NCBI RefSeq assembly: GCF_014648175.1
Contig: NZ_BMQP01000047.1
Coordinates: forward strand, 1 to 64,000
Length of the DNA stretch: 64,000 nucleotides
Origin: Planobispora rosea
Lineage (GTDB): Bacteria; Actinomycetota; Actinomycetes; Streptosporangiales; Streptosporangiaceae
Direction of reading: 5' to 3'
The position numbers and the translations under genes were made by a program. The notes under the pieces were generated by a model. That model made no database searches. It was not told where the DNA came from and was given only the letters and a program-made list of their open reading frames with translations. Shown piece after piece: positions 22,313 to 29,936 of the stretch (position 1 is its first letter; each line of letters opens with the position of its first letter).

Positions 22313-22645
22313 ATGGAAGACTCCCCTCAGAACCTGGTCGACGCAGCGCAGGCCGATTTTCCGCGCTTGATCACTGGCCTGGCCGCCGACGGCCTGCAGG
22401 CGCCCCCGGTGTTCATCGGTGATCAGCGCGGGCCTCAGGCGGTCATGCTGAGCGTGCCGCTCTACCAGGCGCTGATGCAGGCCGTCGACGCCGAGAGATT
22501 GGAGGATCTGCTGTCAGCGCCGACGCTGCGCGAGCGTCTGGCCGCGACCGAGGCCGCGGGCGGAGCGACCTATACGACATTGGAGGACCTCGCCGTCGAT
22601 GCGGGGGTCGACCCGGCGATCCTCGAAGATCCCCCCGGACGGTAG
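22313..22645 (+). CDS. antitoxin, Phd/YefM type (second TA pair)
   Basis: A 110-residue protein whose first 65 residues match the Phd/YefM fold (DFPRLITGLAADGLQAPPVF, GPQAVMLSVPLYQALMQAV). A C-terminal helix and acidic end follow (ERLEDLLSAPTLRERLAATE). It precedes a RelE-like gene by 33 bases, the usual antitoxin-first order. The mRNA looks leaderless from TAAGGT. A GTG two codons earlier is possible. Confidence 0.65.
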   Translation: MEDSPQNLVDAAQADFPRLITGLAADGLQAPPVFIGDQRGPQAVMLSVPLYQALMQAVDAERLEDLLSAPTLRERLAATEAAGGATYTTLEDLAVDAGVDPAILEDPPGR

Positions 22646-22678
22646 CTTGGCACCGCCGCGCGTACTACCCTGCCGATC

Positions 22679-23209
22679 ATGACCCCAGATCGGCGTCGTC
22701 TTCCGGTCTCCTACGGCGACGGCGTCAAAGAAGACCTCTGGAGGCTGCCCAGCGACGCACACCGCCACGAGGCGATCTTGATGCTGCATGCCGTGGTGAC
22801 GGGTCAAAAAAGCGGTCTGCCGCTCACCGACAACGGCATCGCCGACCTGCATGATTGCTACAAGGTGTACTTCAACACCCTGCAGGAGCGCGAGCGCGGT
22901 GAAAACCCTTGGCGCATCGTCTACCAAAAGCGCTTCCGCGGCGAAGGACGTCCGCCCATCGTGCACATCGTGGCCATCGGCGCGCGGCCCAACCTCGTGG
23001 TCTACACCACCGCCGCCCAGCGGCTGGGCCGCTCCGTCGGCTACGGCAAGGACCAGCCCTTGTCCCGTGCCGCGGCCGCCGGCTTATCCTCCCCCTCAGG
23101 TAAGGACGCCACGCCGGAGGCGGCGGCTGGGCGTGCGTCCCGGGTGGCCGGTAGCACACCCAGCGTCGGGCGGGCCCCGCTCCCCCGGGGCCGGAGAGGT
23201 ATCCGGTGA
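22679..23209 (+). CDS. RelE/HigB-like toxin with C-terminal tail
   Basis: Residues 1-125 have the RelE/Gp49-like pattern: YGDGVKEDLWRLPSDAHRHE, a helix, GIADLHDCYKVYF, then WRIVYQKRFRGEGRPPIVHI and VAIGARPNLVVYTTAAQRLG. Members act on ribosome-bound or free mRNA. The last 45 residues are Ser/Gly/Ala/Arg-rich and unlike the family, perhaps an extension after loss of the original stop. A TACCCT box 7 bases before the ATG gives the toxin its own possible leaderless start. Confidence 0.65.
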   Translation: MTPDRRRLPVSYGDGVKEDLWRLPSDAHRHEAILMLHAVVTGQKSGLPLTDNGIADLHDCYKVYFNTLQERERGENPWRIVYQKRFRGEGRPPIVHIVAIGARPNLVVYTTAAQRLGRSVGYGKDQPLSRAAAAGLSSPSGKDATPEAAAGRASRVAGSTPSVGRAPLPRGRRGIR

Positions 23210-23216
23210 TGAGCCG

Positions 23217-23876
23217 ATGAGACCCGATTCAGCACCCGGACCGTCCAAGGGCACCGCGGTAGATCAGTCGCTGAGCAGTCAGCCCGCAGCTGCTGCGGGG
23301 CTGGACTGGGCCCGTGCGTTGACTGAGGCCTTCGCTCCGCAATATGTCGCTTTCACCTTGCCGGTGATGGCCGGGGGCCTGTCCGCCGGATGGATCGGCG
23401 CCGCCTGGGGGCTGCTGGCCGCGCTGGTGTGCGCGGGCATCCCCGCCGCAGTGATCGCCCTGGGGGTGCGGCGCGGCCGCCTGGACTCCATCCACGTGGT
23501 CGAGCGGGCCAGCCGCACCGGCCCGATGCTTGCAGGGCTGGTCGCGGTGGCGGCCGGACTGACCGCGTTGATCGCCCTGGGGGCGCCGCGCGCGGTGATC
23601 GCATCAGCCGCAGTGATGCTCGGCTGGATCATCGTGCTGGGCGCGATCACCCTGGTCTGGAAGATCTCCTTTCACACGGGGGTGGCGGCCGGGGCGGCCG
23701 TACTGCTGTCGCACCTGCTGTCGCCTGCGCCGACGCTCGCCGTCGGCGCGCTCTTGGTTGTGGCGATCGGCTGGGCCCGGGTGCGTATCTCCCATCACAC
23801 CCCGGCCCAGGCCCTCGCTGGTGCCCTCGTCGCCGCGGCGGCGACCTGGGGTGCGCTGGCACTGGTCGGGATGTAG
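23217..23876 (+). CDS. PAP2-like polytopic membrane protein
   Basis: A 219-residue protein with about six hydrophobic segments after a 40-residue cytoplasmic lead. Its end, WKISFHTGVAAGAAVLLSHL then GWARVRISHHTPAQALAG, keeps the spacing of PAP2 phosphatase motifs SGH and SRxxxxxHxxxD, but the final Asp is replaced. It may be a lipid-phosphate phosphatase relative with altered chemistry. The same C-terminal module recurs at 33756-33941 (fragment) and at the end of 57528-59147. The toxin gene lies just upstream; the gene converges with the DUF3644 gene. Confidence 0.65.
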   Translation: MRPDSAPGPSKGTAVDQSLSSQPAAAAGLDWARALTEAFAPQYVAFTLPVMAGGLSAGWIGAAWGLLAALVCAGIPAAVIALGVRRGRLDSIHVVERASRTGPMLAGLVAVAAGLTALIALGAPRAVIASAAVMLGWIIVLGAITLVWKISFHTGVAAGAAVLLSHLLSPAPTLAVGALLVVAIGWARVRISHHTPAQALAGALVAAAATWGALALVGM

Positions 23877-23887
23877 TGGGGTGAGGC

Positions 23888-24949
23888 TCATCCCCGATTT
23901 CGGCTGTTTCGGTAGTTCCGCATCATCTGATCTATGTCGAGCTGCGGCGAGTCCAGTGCCTCCTTCATCTTCAGGTAGGCATTCTGGGAGAACTCTTCGA
24001 TGACGGTGTTGTTCCGCTTCGCCGTGTAGTGGTAGTCGGGGTCGTTCTCGATATTGAGATGCCAGCGCAGCGCACAGGCCTTCTCGGTGCCGATCTTGAG
24101 CTTTTTCGCCAGCTTGGCGCGCGTCCAGGGATATTGCGTCAGTTTGTCGATGGTCCGGACGGCGGCTGCACCCTCCTCTTCCGCGTTCACATAGTGCACT
24201 GGGGCACCATGCTTTTTGGTGAAGTGGACGGTGACGTTGATGCCTTCTCCGGTGATCTCGGTGCCTACCGTGTCGAGGTTGGGCAGTACCTCCTGTCGCG
24301 ATTTTCCTCTTCGGATGGCCTGCTCGGCCTGCTTAACGTCGCACTCGCCGATGTCGCCGATGTCGCCGGCGTGGAACTGCAGAGCCAGCAACGCGTGGAT
24401 TCGGCCCCGAGCTTCGGCGCCTCTGCGTCGGCCGGGTTTCAGCAGCCGCTGGACCTGGCTGAACTCCTCATCGATGAGCGTCTGGATATGCTGCGGGGGC
24501 GTTGTGGAGATCGGCAGGACCCGCTCCGGTAGGTGCGTGGCAAGCCGCTCGCCGAAGGCTCGGTGCAAGATCTCGTCGAAGAGCGTGACGGCCGCGCGCA
24601 TGTGGGTGTAGAGCACCCCCTCGGGGACGGTGCAGTACCAGTGCTGCTCGGCGTCGCGCAGCGCGTCGATGGCCTGGAGGGTTCCAGCATCCGCTTCTGT
24701 GATCTTGAGTGTTTCCCGCCCGAGGTTGAGGCACTTGGCAAAGCCGATGCTCTGATTCTTGTCGGAGTCGTGGACCGATACTTTCCGCTGGATCAGAGCC
24801 GCCTTCAGCAGCATCTCGAAGGCGTGCTGGGTGAACAGCAGGACCTCGGTCTGTCGTCCGCCGGTGTCATGGAGGCCGTTGAAGGCGATGGCAGCTCGGG
24901 TGAAGGAGCAGATCGCCCGGCTTTTGAGGATGCGGGCTTCTTGCTTCAT
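23888..24949 (-). CDS. DUF3644-like HEPN protein
   Basis: A 353-residue protein. The N-terminal 110 residues (TEVLLFTQHAFEMLLKAALI, NQSIGFAKCLNL) match the DUF3644 pattern, and Arg98-x4-His103 in ALRDAEQHWY is the HEPN RNase motif. The C-terminal part includes a helical DNA-binding-like segment (YPWTRAKLAKKLKIGTEKAC) and a conserved-looking end. HEPN/DUF3644 proteins occur in defence islands as RNA-cutting effectors. Start ATG 24949 has GGGGAG 6 bases upstream; 29 upstream codons that remain open have no site. It is divergent from the XRE-TPR regulator. Confidence 0.7.
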   Translation of the reverse strand: MKQEARILKSRAICSFTRAAIAFNGLHDTGGRQTEVLLFTQHAFEMLLKAALIQRKVSVHDSDKNQSIGFAKCLNLGRETLKITEADAGTLQAIDALRDAEQHWYCTVPEGVLYTHMRAAVTLFDEILHRAFGERLATHLPERVLPISTTPPQHIQTLIDEEFSQVQRLLKPGRRRGAEARGRIHALLALQFHAGDIGDIGECDVKQAEQAIRRGKSRQEVLPNLDTVGTEITGEGINVTVHFTKKHGAPVHYVNAEEEGAAAVRTIDKLTQYPWTRAKLAKKLKIGTEKACALRWHLNIENDPDYHYTAKRNNTVIEEFSQNAYLKMKEALDSPQLDIDQMMRNYRNSRNRG

Positions 24950-25188
24950 CGCCGCTCCCCGATGGCCAGCCTGCCGACCGGCTCCGCATCCCATGCGAGA
25001 GAGGACATATCGCCAGCATGGCCGATGCCCGATCAACCCCAGGTAGATCTCTCAGCATGGGCGCGCTGGTGTGGCCGCGGGGCAGCGCGGCGGGGCGAGG
25101 ACCCGCAGGATTTAGTCGCCAACCCTAGACATGGATAAGCCCTACGACCGTAGCCTGAGGATGTCGAAGTCCCAGGAGGTGTAGGGCT

Positions 25189-26373
25189 ATGCCCGAAGGT
25201 AGCACGATGGCCGCTCTGGCTCCACGGCTCCGCGCAGTCAGGAAGAGGCGCGGCCTGACCCAGCGTGAGCTTGCTCGTCTCGCCGGTGTCTCGTTCAGTC
25301 TGGTGTCCAAGCTGGAGCAGGGCGTTGTCGAGGGCACCCGTCTGGAGACCGTCCGCAAGCTCGCCGTGGCCCTGCGGGTCTCCACCACCGACCTGGTCGG
25401 CGGCGCGGGCGACACTGAGGAAACCGCCGAACAGCCGTACCCTGACCTGTGGGAGCCGACCCGGCGCGCGCTGCTCGGCCAGGTTCCCCGATCTGATGAG
25501 GCGCCGACCGTCAACGGCGTCCGACGCGGCCTGGCCGACCTGAAGCCGCTGCTAGCTGACAACCGCTACACCGACATCGCGACCGTTCTGCCCACTCTGC
25601 TGGCCGACGCCGAGGCACTCAACGGCGCCGGCCGATCCGTCCGGGCCCGCGTGCTGAACACCACGGGATGGATCCTCACCCAGACCCGGCAGTTCGACAT
25701 CGCCGAACCGACACTGCACCAGGCGATGGACACCGCCGATGACCGGCTCGACGCCGCCGCCGCGGTCAACACCCTCGTCTGGCTGCATCTGCGCCAGGGA
25801 CACCTGGATGAGGCCCGCCGCCTGGCCACCCGGTGGGCCGACGACATCGAACCCCGTTTCTCTCGCGCCACCACCTCCGAACTCACCCTGTGGGGACGCC
25901 TGCTCTTGGGCGTGTCGAACGCGGCGATCCGCGACAACCGGCCCGGCGAGGCTGAAGACTCCATCACCCTGGCCCGCGCGGCGGCCACCCGCATCGGCCA
26001 CGAGGCCGTCTCCGACACCTCCACCACGCGTACCTTCGGGCCGGTTACGGTGGCGATGATCCGTGCAGAAAATGCCGCCATCATGGACCAGCCGGACATG
26101 GTGCTGACGATCGCCGAGCGGATCCCGCAGACGGTCCTGCACGCGCATTCGGCCAGCCGGAACCGGCACCGGCTCGACGTGGCCTCGGCGCTCGTCGCTA
26201 CCCGCCGCAGCGCCGAGGCGCTCGCGGTGCTCCAGGACCTCGCGCGGATCGCGCCGGAGTGGCTACCTGCCCAGCGGTACGCCCGGGACATCCTCGGCAG
26301 GCTGCTCAACCAGCGCCGTACCCTGACGGTGGAGATGCGGCAGTTGGCCGACATGGTCGGGCTCGCCTACTGA
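25189..26373 (+). CDS. XRE-family regulator with TPR-like sensor domain
   Basis: A 394-residue protein. Residues 10-70 hold the HTH (LRAVRKRRGLTQRELARLAG, VSFSLVSKLEQGVVEGTRLE). Residues 110-390 are TPR-like helical pairs (LNTTGWILTQTRQFDIAEPT, LHLRQGHLDEARRLATRWAD). This architecture is frequent in actinomycetes as pathway-specific or ligand-responsive regulators. An AGGAGG 9 bases before the ATG fixes the start. It lies 110 bases upstream of the eleven-gene operon and probably controls it through the inverted repeats at 26413-26465. Confidence 0.85.
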   Translation: MPEGSTMAALAPRLRAVRKRRGLTQRELARLAGVSFSLVSKLEQGVVEGTRLETVRKLAVALRVSTTDLVGGAGDTEETAEQPYPDLWEPTRRALLGQVPRSDEAPTVNGVRRGLADLKPLLADNRYTDIATVLPTLLADAEALNGAGRSVRARVLNTTGWILTQTRQFDIAEPTLHQAMDTADDRLDAAAAVNTLVWLHLRQGHLDEARRLATRWADDIEPRFSRATTSELTLWGRLLLGVSNAAIRDNRPGEAEDSITLARAAATRIGHEAVSDTSTTRTFGPVTVAMIRAENAAIMDQPDMVLTIAERIPQTVLHAHSASRNRHRLDVASALVATRRSAEALAVLQDLARIAPEWLPAQRYARDILGRLLNQRRTLTVEMRQLADMVGLAY

Positions 26374-26412
26374 TACCCGCGGCGCCACTGAGTGGCCCCG
26401 CTGACCTGCGTT

Positions 26413-26483
26413 ATTGATACTTCCACTTGGCGCTCAACCAAAGTGTCAATGACGTGGTGTGACACCCGCCTTACGGTCGGAGT
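26413..26483 (+). promoter_or_regulatory. operator repeats and leaderless -10 box of the nucleotide operon
   Basis: ATTGATACTT (26413-26422) and AAGTGTCAAT (26441-26450) form a 9/10 inverted repeat; GTGTCA (26443-26448) and TGACAC (26460-26465) form a second, overlapping one with an 11-base spacer. TACGGT (26472-26477) stands 6 bases before the GTG at 26484, so the second repeat covers the -35 region. The -10 box is identical to that of the toxin-antitoxin operon at 10017. Confidence 0.55.
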
Positions 26484-26882
26484 GTGACCCTCCTCACCAC
26501 CTGTCCCGGCGCAGGAACGGTGAGCTCCGCCGAACGCGTGGCCCATGAGCTCGCCGGCCTCCTGGCGGCTGAGCACGGCGTCCACGACGTGGACGTGCAC
26601 CTGCTGGCGTCCGGCAACGCCCTGCTGTCGGTGTTCGCTGGGCTGGTCGTCCGCACCAACGGCCACCACATCTGGTGGACCGTCCCCACCGCGGCCAGCC
26701 CCGGCCGGACACGGCCGCTACTCGTCTTCACGCTGACCGTCCGCGCTGCGGCCGAGCGTCTCGCCAAGCACCGGGCTGTGCTGGTCCGCGCCGATGTCGT
26801 GAAGCGCATCCGTGAGGGGACCGCTGGTCACATCGCCGACTCCTACGTGGAAGCCCTGACCCATGATGACGCTGCGCTCTAA
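26484..26882 (+). CDS. hypothetical protein, first gene of nucleotide operon (132 aa)
   Basis: Starts with GTG 6 bases after a TACGGT box. The protein has a helical N-terminus (SSAERVAHELAGLLAAEHGV), a beta segment (VVRTNGHHIWWTVPTAASP) and an amphipathic C-terminus (HRAVLVRADVVKRIREGTAG). I do not recognise it. As the leader of the operon it may be an accessory or control protein; its end overlaps the next ATG by 17 bases. Confidence 0.6.
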   Translation: MTLLTTCPGAGTVSSAERVAHELAGLLAAEHGVHDVDVHLLASGNALLSVFAGLVVRTNGHHIWWTVPTAASPGRTRPLLVFTLTVRAAAERLAKHRAVLVRADVVKRIREGTAGHIADSYVEALTHDDAAL

Positions 26883-27033
26883 TGACGTGCCCACACCCCC
26901 GCCTCCGGCCAATGAGCCGCCCGCCGACATCGACGGCGCGCCCGCGGAGGAGGTGCGTAAGCTCCCGCCCTACTACCTGCTCTGGGCGATGCCCGGCGCC
27001 ACCGCCTTCCACATCCCGGACGACCGCACATGA
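26866..27033 (+). CDS. small protein (55 aa) in nucleotide operon
   Basis: The ATG lies inside the previous gene and the stop overlaps the next ATG (ATGA), so coupling on both sides supports it. The peptide is proline-rich at first (VPTPPPPANEPPADIDGAPA) and ends in an aromatic-hydrophobic block (KLPPYYLLWAMPGATAFHIP). It could be a small subunit or, less likely, a precursor peptide for the radical SAM enzyme. Confidence 0.5.
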   Translation: MTLRSNDVPTPPPPANEPPADIDGAPAEEVRKLPPYYLLWAMPGATAFHIPDDRT

Positions 27034-27233
27034 TCACGCGCCGCGAGTTCTTGACCGGCGGCCTGTTCTCCGAGCAGGTGCCCACCGCCACCGCACAGCG
27101 TGAGCCCGCGCTGCTCCGGCTCGTCACTCGGTGGGAGCTGTACCGGGACGAGCTGGAGGCGGTGGCCGACCGGCTCGGTGTGCCGCGTCCGGCTGGGCCC
27201 GCCTGGGACGCCGTCCTCGGGCCGCCCTCATGA
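27030..27233 (+). CDS. small protein (67 aa) with twin-Arg-like start
   Basis: It begins MITRREFLTGGLFS, which resembles the twin-arginine (Tat) motif, but no hydrophobic stretch follows, so export is doubtful. The rest is a charged helix pair (LLRLVTRWELYRDELEAVAD). It overlaps both neighbours by ATGA. Role unknown. Confidence 0.5.
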   Translation: MITRREFLTGGLFSEQVPTATAQREPALLRLVTRWELYRDELEAVADRLGVPRPAGPAWDAVLGPPS

Positions 27234-27367
27234 CCCCGGCGCGGCCACGCAGTGAGGGCGCAGCTCCTGCGCGGCCGCGCCGGATCCACTCCCCTCGCGG
27301 GCGGCAGCGCGCCGGACTTCCCCGTGTTGCTCGTGAGGGGACCCTCTACCGCTTCTCCCAGCGATAG
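27230..27367 (+). CDS. small basic protein (45 aa)
   Basis: The ATG overlaps the previous stop (ATGA). The peptide is Arg/Pro-rich (MTPARPRSEGAAPARPRRIH) and ends GTLYRFSQR. The stop (TAG) is directly followed by GAG, and the AGGAG at this junction is the ribosome-binding site of the glycosyltransferase-like gene. It may be a short basic nucleic-acid-binding peptide or a coupling ORF. Confidence 0.4.
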   Translation: MTPARPRSEGAAPARPRRIHSPRGRQRAGLPRVAREGTLYRFSQR

Positions 27368-27376
27368 GAGACCACG

Positions 27377-28426
27377 GTGAAGATCGGCTTCAGCTTCTGG
27401 GGGTTCATCGGCCCCGGCATCCTCGACACCCCGGACGGCGGCCGGTTCTGGCGCCGCCCGATCATCGACGAGCTCACCGCGCTCGGCCACCAGCTCGTGC
27501 TCTTGCAGACCAATCGCGACCTGACCGAAGCCGGGGACGCGCTGCCGTACCAGTGGGATGCCGCCTTCCCTGCCATCGACGTACTGCTGTGCGAATGGCG
27601 CTGGCCGCTGCCGGGCCGTAACACCACCCCGTGCGGGAGCCCCGGGCACACCTGCGACCTGCACCGGCAACAGGACCTGCTTGACCACTACACCACCGGC
27701 CGGGCGACACCCACGGTGATCTGGGACACCGACCGGCAGATGCCCGCCGACGATCCCCTGCGGAGCCTGCCGAACGTGATCGTCTGCGACACCGCCCGTC
27801 GCCCTGTCCCCGGCGCCGCGGTGCTGTTCAACATGGTCCCCGACGAGACGATCGACGCCGCCGACCCCGAGCGACTCGCCGCCACGCCCCGGCCGCTGGC
27901 GCTGGCCTACGTCGGCAACCAGTACGACCGCGATGAGGCGTTTACCGAGTTCTTCGCGCCCGCCGCGGCCCGCTTCCCGCACCGGGTGGCCGGCAAGTGG
28001 ACCCGCACCGCAGCGTGGCCGCAGGTGAACTTCACCGGCCGCTGCCCGTTCCCCGACATCGGCGGCATCTACCGCGGCGCCCTGTCCACGGTGATGCTGC
28101 TGCCTGACCGGTATGCCAGAGCCGGTGCGCTCACCCAGCGCCTGGGCGAGGCGGTGGTGCAGGGCTGCATGCCGATCACCCCGACGACCATCGCCTGCGC
28201 GCAGGAGGCCACCCCCGGCGTGTTGCACGCCGCCGACGCCGGCGAGGTGATCGAACGCATCGAGTGGCTGCAAGGCATCGCCGGTACGCCGGAGCACGTC
28301 GAGCTGATCGACCTGTGCCTTCGGCATCTGGAGCCGATGCGGGTGTCGAAGCAGATAGCGACCTTGAACACCCTCATGACGGACCTGGCCGAGGCGACGC
28401 ACGCCGGCGTCGGAGGTGAGCGGTGA
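27377..28426 (+). CDS. GT-B-fold glycosyltransferase-like protein
   Basis: A 349-residue protein that starts KIGFSFWGFIGPGILDTPDG, a nucleotide-sugar-enzyme-like first strand and loop. Its C-terminal half resembles group-1/CgeB-type glycosyltransferases: LALAYVGNQYDRDEAFTEFF, FTGRCPFPDIGGIYRGAL and RLGEAVVQGCMPITPTTI. The likely role is sugar transfer to an unknown acceptor; in this operon the acceptor could be a hydroxymethylated base or nucleoside. GTG 27377 follows AGGAG. The end overlaps the thymidylate-synthase-like gene. Confidence 0.65.
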   Translation: MKIGFSFWGFIGPGILDTPDGGRFWRRPIIDELTALGHQLVLLQTNRDLTEAGDALPYQWDAAFPAIDVLLCEWRWPLPGRNTTPCGSPGHTCDLHRQQDLLDHYTTGRATPTVIWDTDRQMPADDPLRSLPNVIVCDTARRPVPGAAVLFNMVPDETIDAADPERLAATPRPLALAYVGNQYDRDEAFTEFFAPAAARFPHRVAGKWTRTAAWPQVNFTGRCPFPDIGGIYRGALSTVMLLPDRYARAGALTQRLGEAVVQGCMPITPTTIACAQEATPGVLHAADAGEVIERIEWLQGIAGTPEHVELIDLCLRHLEPMRVSKQIATLNTLMTDLAEATHAGVGGER

Positions 28427-29424
28427 TGCAGCCGCCGGTCTTCGCGACCTTCCACGACGCCTACCGGGCGGTGCTGGAGCTGGTGAGCACGCACCCGCAG
28501 CACGAGACCTCCACCCGCGGCAACCACTCCCGCGAGCGGCTGAACGTCTCCTTCACCCTGGCCGACCCGCGCCACCGTACCCCCGCGCTGGCCGCCCGCC
28601 GGACCAACATCGTCTTCAACTACGCCGAGGTGCTGTGGTACCTGTCCGGCCGCGACGACGTGGAGATGATCGGCTACTACGCGCCGCGGCTCCGGACTCT
28701 GGCCGCCGATGGCCGGCGCCTGACCGGCACCGCCTACGGGCCCCGGCTTTTTGCCCCGCGCGGGGACAGCCAGTTCGACCGGGCCCTTGAGCTGCTGGGC
28801 AAGGACCCCGACAGCAAACGCGCCGCCATGACCATCATGCGGCCGGGTGAGTTCGCCGACCCGGCCAACCCCGACGTCGCCTGCACCCTGGCGGTGCAGT
28901 TCCTCATCCGCGCGGGCCACCTGCACACGGTGGTGTTCATGCGCGGCAACGACGCCCTGATCGGCTTGCTGTGCGACGTGTTCTCCTTCACCTTCCTCGC
29001 CGAGTTCGCCGCCCTCCAGCTCGGCGTCGGCTTGGGCACCTACACCCACCACGTCGCCTCGATGCACCTCAACACCCCGGACCTGCCGCAGGCGCAGGCG
29101 ATCCTCGCCGAACCTGCCGCCCCACCGGCGCCCGCCGAGGCGATGCCGGTCGGTACCACCTGGACCACCGTGGCCCAGATCCTGCACTGGGAGGAGCAGC
29201 TGCGCGCCGGCCGGTGCGCCCTGACGGCCGCGCAGGTCGCCGCGCTGCCGCTGGAGCCGTACTGGCAGCAGGTGGTGCTGCTGTGGGAGGTCTACCGGCA
29301 GATCACCCACCAGGGCGGCCAGCCGATCACGGCTGAGGTGCTGGCCGCGCTCACCCCACAGCACCGGTGGTTGATCGCCTGCCGCTGGCCCGACCGCCTC
29401 CCCAGCACAGGGGAGCGGCGATGA
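28426..29424 (+). CDS. thymidylate-synthase-family enzyme, predicted (d)CMP hydroxymethylase type
   Basis: A 332-residue member of the ThyA family (numbering from GTG 28423, one codon earlier). Conserved marks: EVLWYLSG, GTAYGPRL, SKRAAMTIM, nucleophile Cys154 in VACTLAVQF, Arg174 and Asp177 in MRGNDALIG, and His215. From the Cys, the offsets 20 (Arg), 23 (Asp), 31 and 61 (His) equal those in E. coli ThyA, so the family alignment is gap-free here. At offset 31, where thymidylate synthases have the uracil-binding Asn177, this protein has Asp185, as in T4 dCMP hydroxymethylase. Cys is followed by Thr rather than His, and offset 63 is Asn instead of Tyr. I predict a cytosine nucleotide as substrate. 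The start overlaps the glycosyltransferase-like gene. Confidence 0.8.
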   Translation: MQPPVFATFHDAYRAVLELVSTHPQHETSTRGNHSRERLNVSFTLADPRHRTPALAARRTNIVFNYAEVLWYLSGRDDVEMIGYYAPRLRTLAADGRRLTGTAYGPRLFAPRGDSQFDRALELLGKDPDSKRAAMTIMRPGEFADPANPDVACTLAVQFLIRAGHLHTVVFMRGNDALIGLLCDVFSFTFLAEFAALQLGVGLGTYTHHVASMHLNTPDLPQAQAILAEPAAPPAPAEAMPVGTTWTTVAQILHWEEQLRAGRCALTAAQVAALPLEPYWQQVVLLWEVYRQITHQGGQPITAEVLAALTPQHRWLIACRWPDRLPSTGERR

Positions 29425-29936
29425 CGGGCGTGGACTGGTCGGCCTGGTCGGTGATCCTGCTCAAGCCCGACTGCCTACAGCGCGGCCTGGCCGAGGAGGT
29501 GCTGGGCTGCCTCAGCCGCCAGGTGCGCATCACGGCCCGCCGCGTGATTTCTCCGACCGAGGAGCAGGTCTTCGCCCACTACGACGACCTGCTGCCCCCG
29601 CAGGTGTCGCAGGAGTTCGGGTTGGACGTGCCGGCCGCGCTGCGCCGCCTGTACGTCGGCGCCCGGGTGATGGTCGCCCTGGGCCACGGCCCGGACGCCG
29701 CGGCCCGCCTGCGCACGCTGATCGGCCCCACCGACCCGGGCATCGCCGCAGATCACACGATCCGTGGACGCTTCGGCGTCGATGACCTGGCCACCGCCCG
29801 CGCCGAGGGGAGATTGATCAACAACTTGATCCACACCAGCGATCACGCCGGTGTCGTGGAGCGCGACTTCGCGATCTGGTACGGCCCCGGCCAGCACCAC
29901 CTGCTCACCCCTGCTGCAGATGGGAGCACCACATGA
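29421..29936 (+). CDS. nucleoside diphosphate kinase family protein
   Basis: A 171-residue protein with the NDK opening SVILLKPDCLQRGLAEEVLG (Lys in the LLKPD box) and the active-site His in NNLIHTSDHAGVVERDFAIW. The sequence is 20-30 residues longer than housekeeping NDK (about 140) and divergent, so it is an accessory paralogue. It would move phosphate onto (modified) NDPs. The ATG overlaps the previous stop (ATGA); the end overlaps the radical SAM gene the same way. Confidence 0.8.
   Translation: MTGVDWSAWSVILLKPDCLQRGLAEEVLGCLSRQVRITARRVISPTEEQVFAHYDDLLPPQVSQEFGLDVPAALRRLYVGARVMVALGHGPDAAARLRTLIGPTDPGIAADHTIRGRFGVDDLATARAEGRLINNLIHTSDHAGVVERDFAIWYGPGQHHLLTPAADGSTT

Noticed and set aside
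24029..24611. Two + strand frames inside the DUF3644 gene
   Set aside because: Antisense to a gene with a good start site, DUF3644 pattern and HEPN motif.
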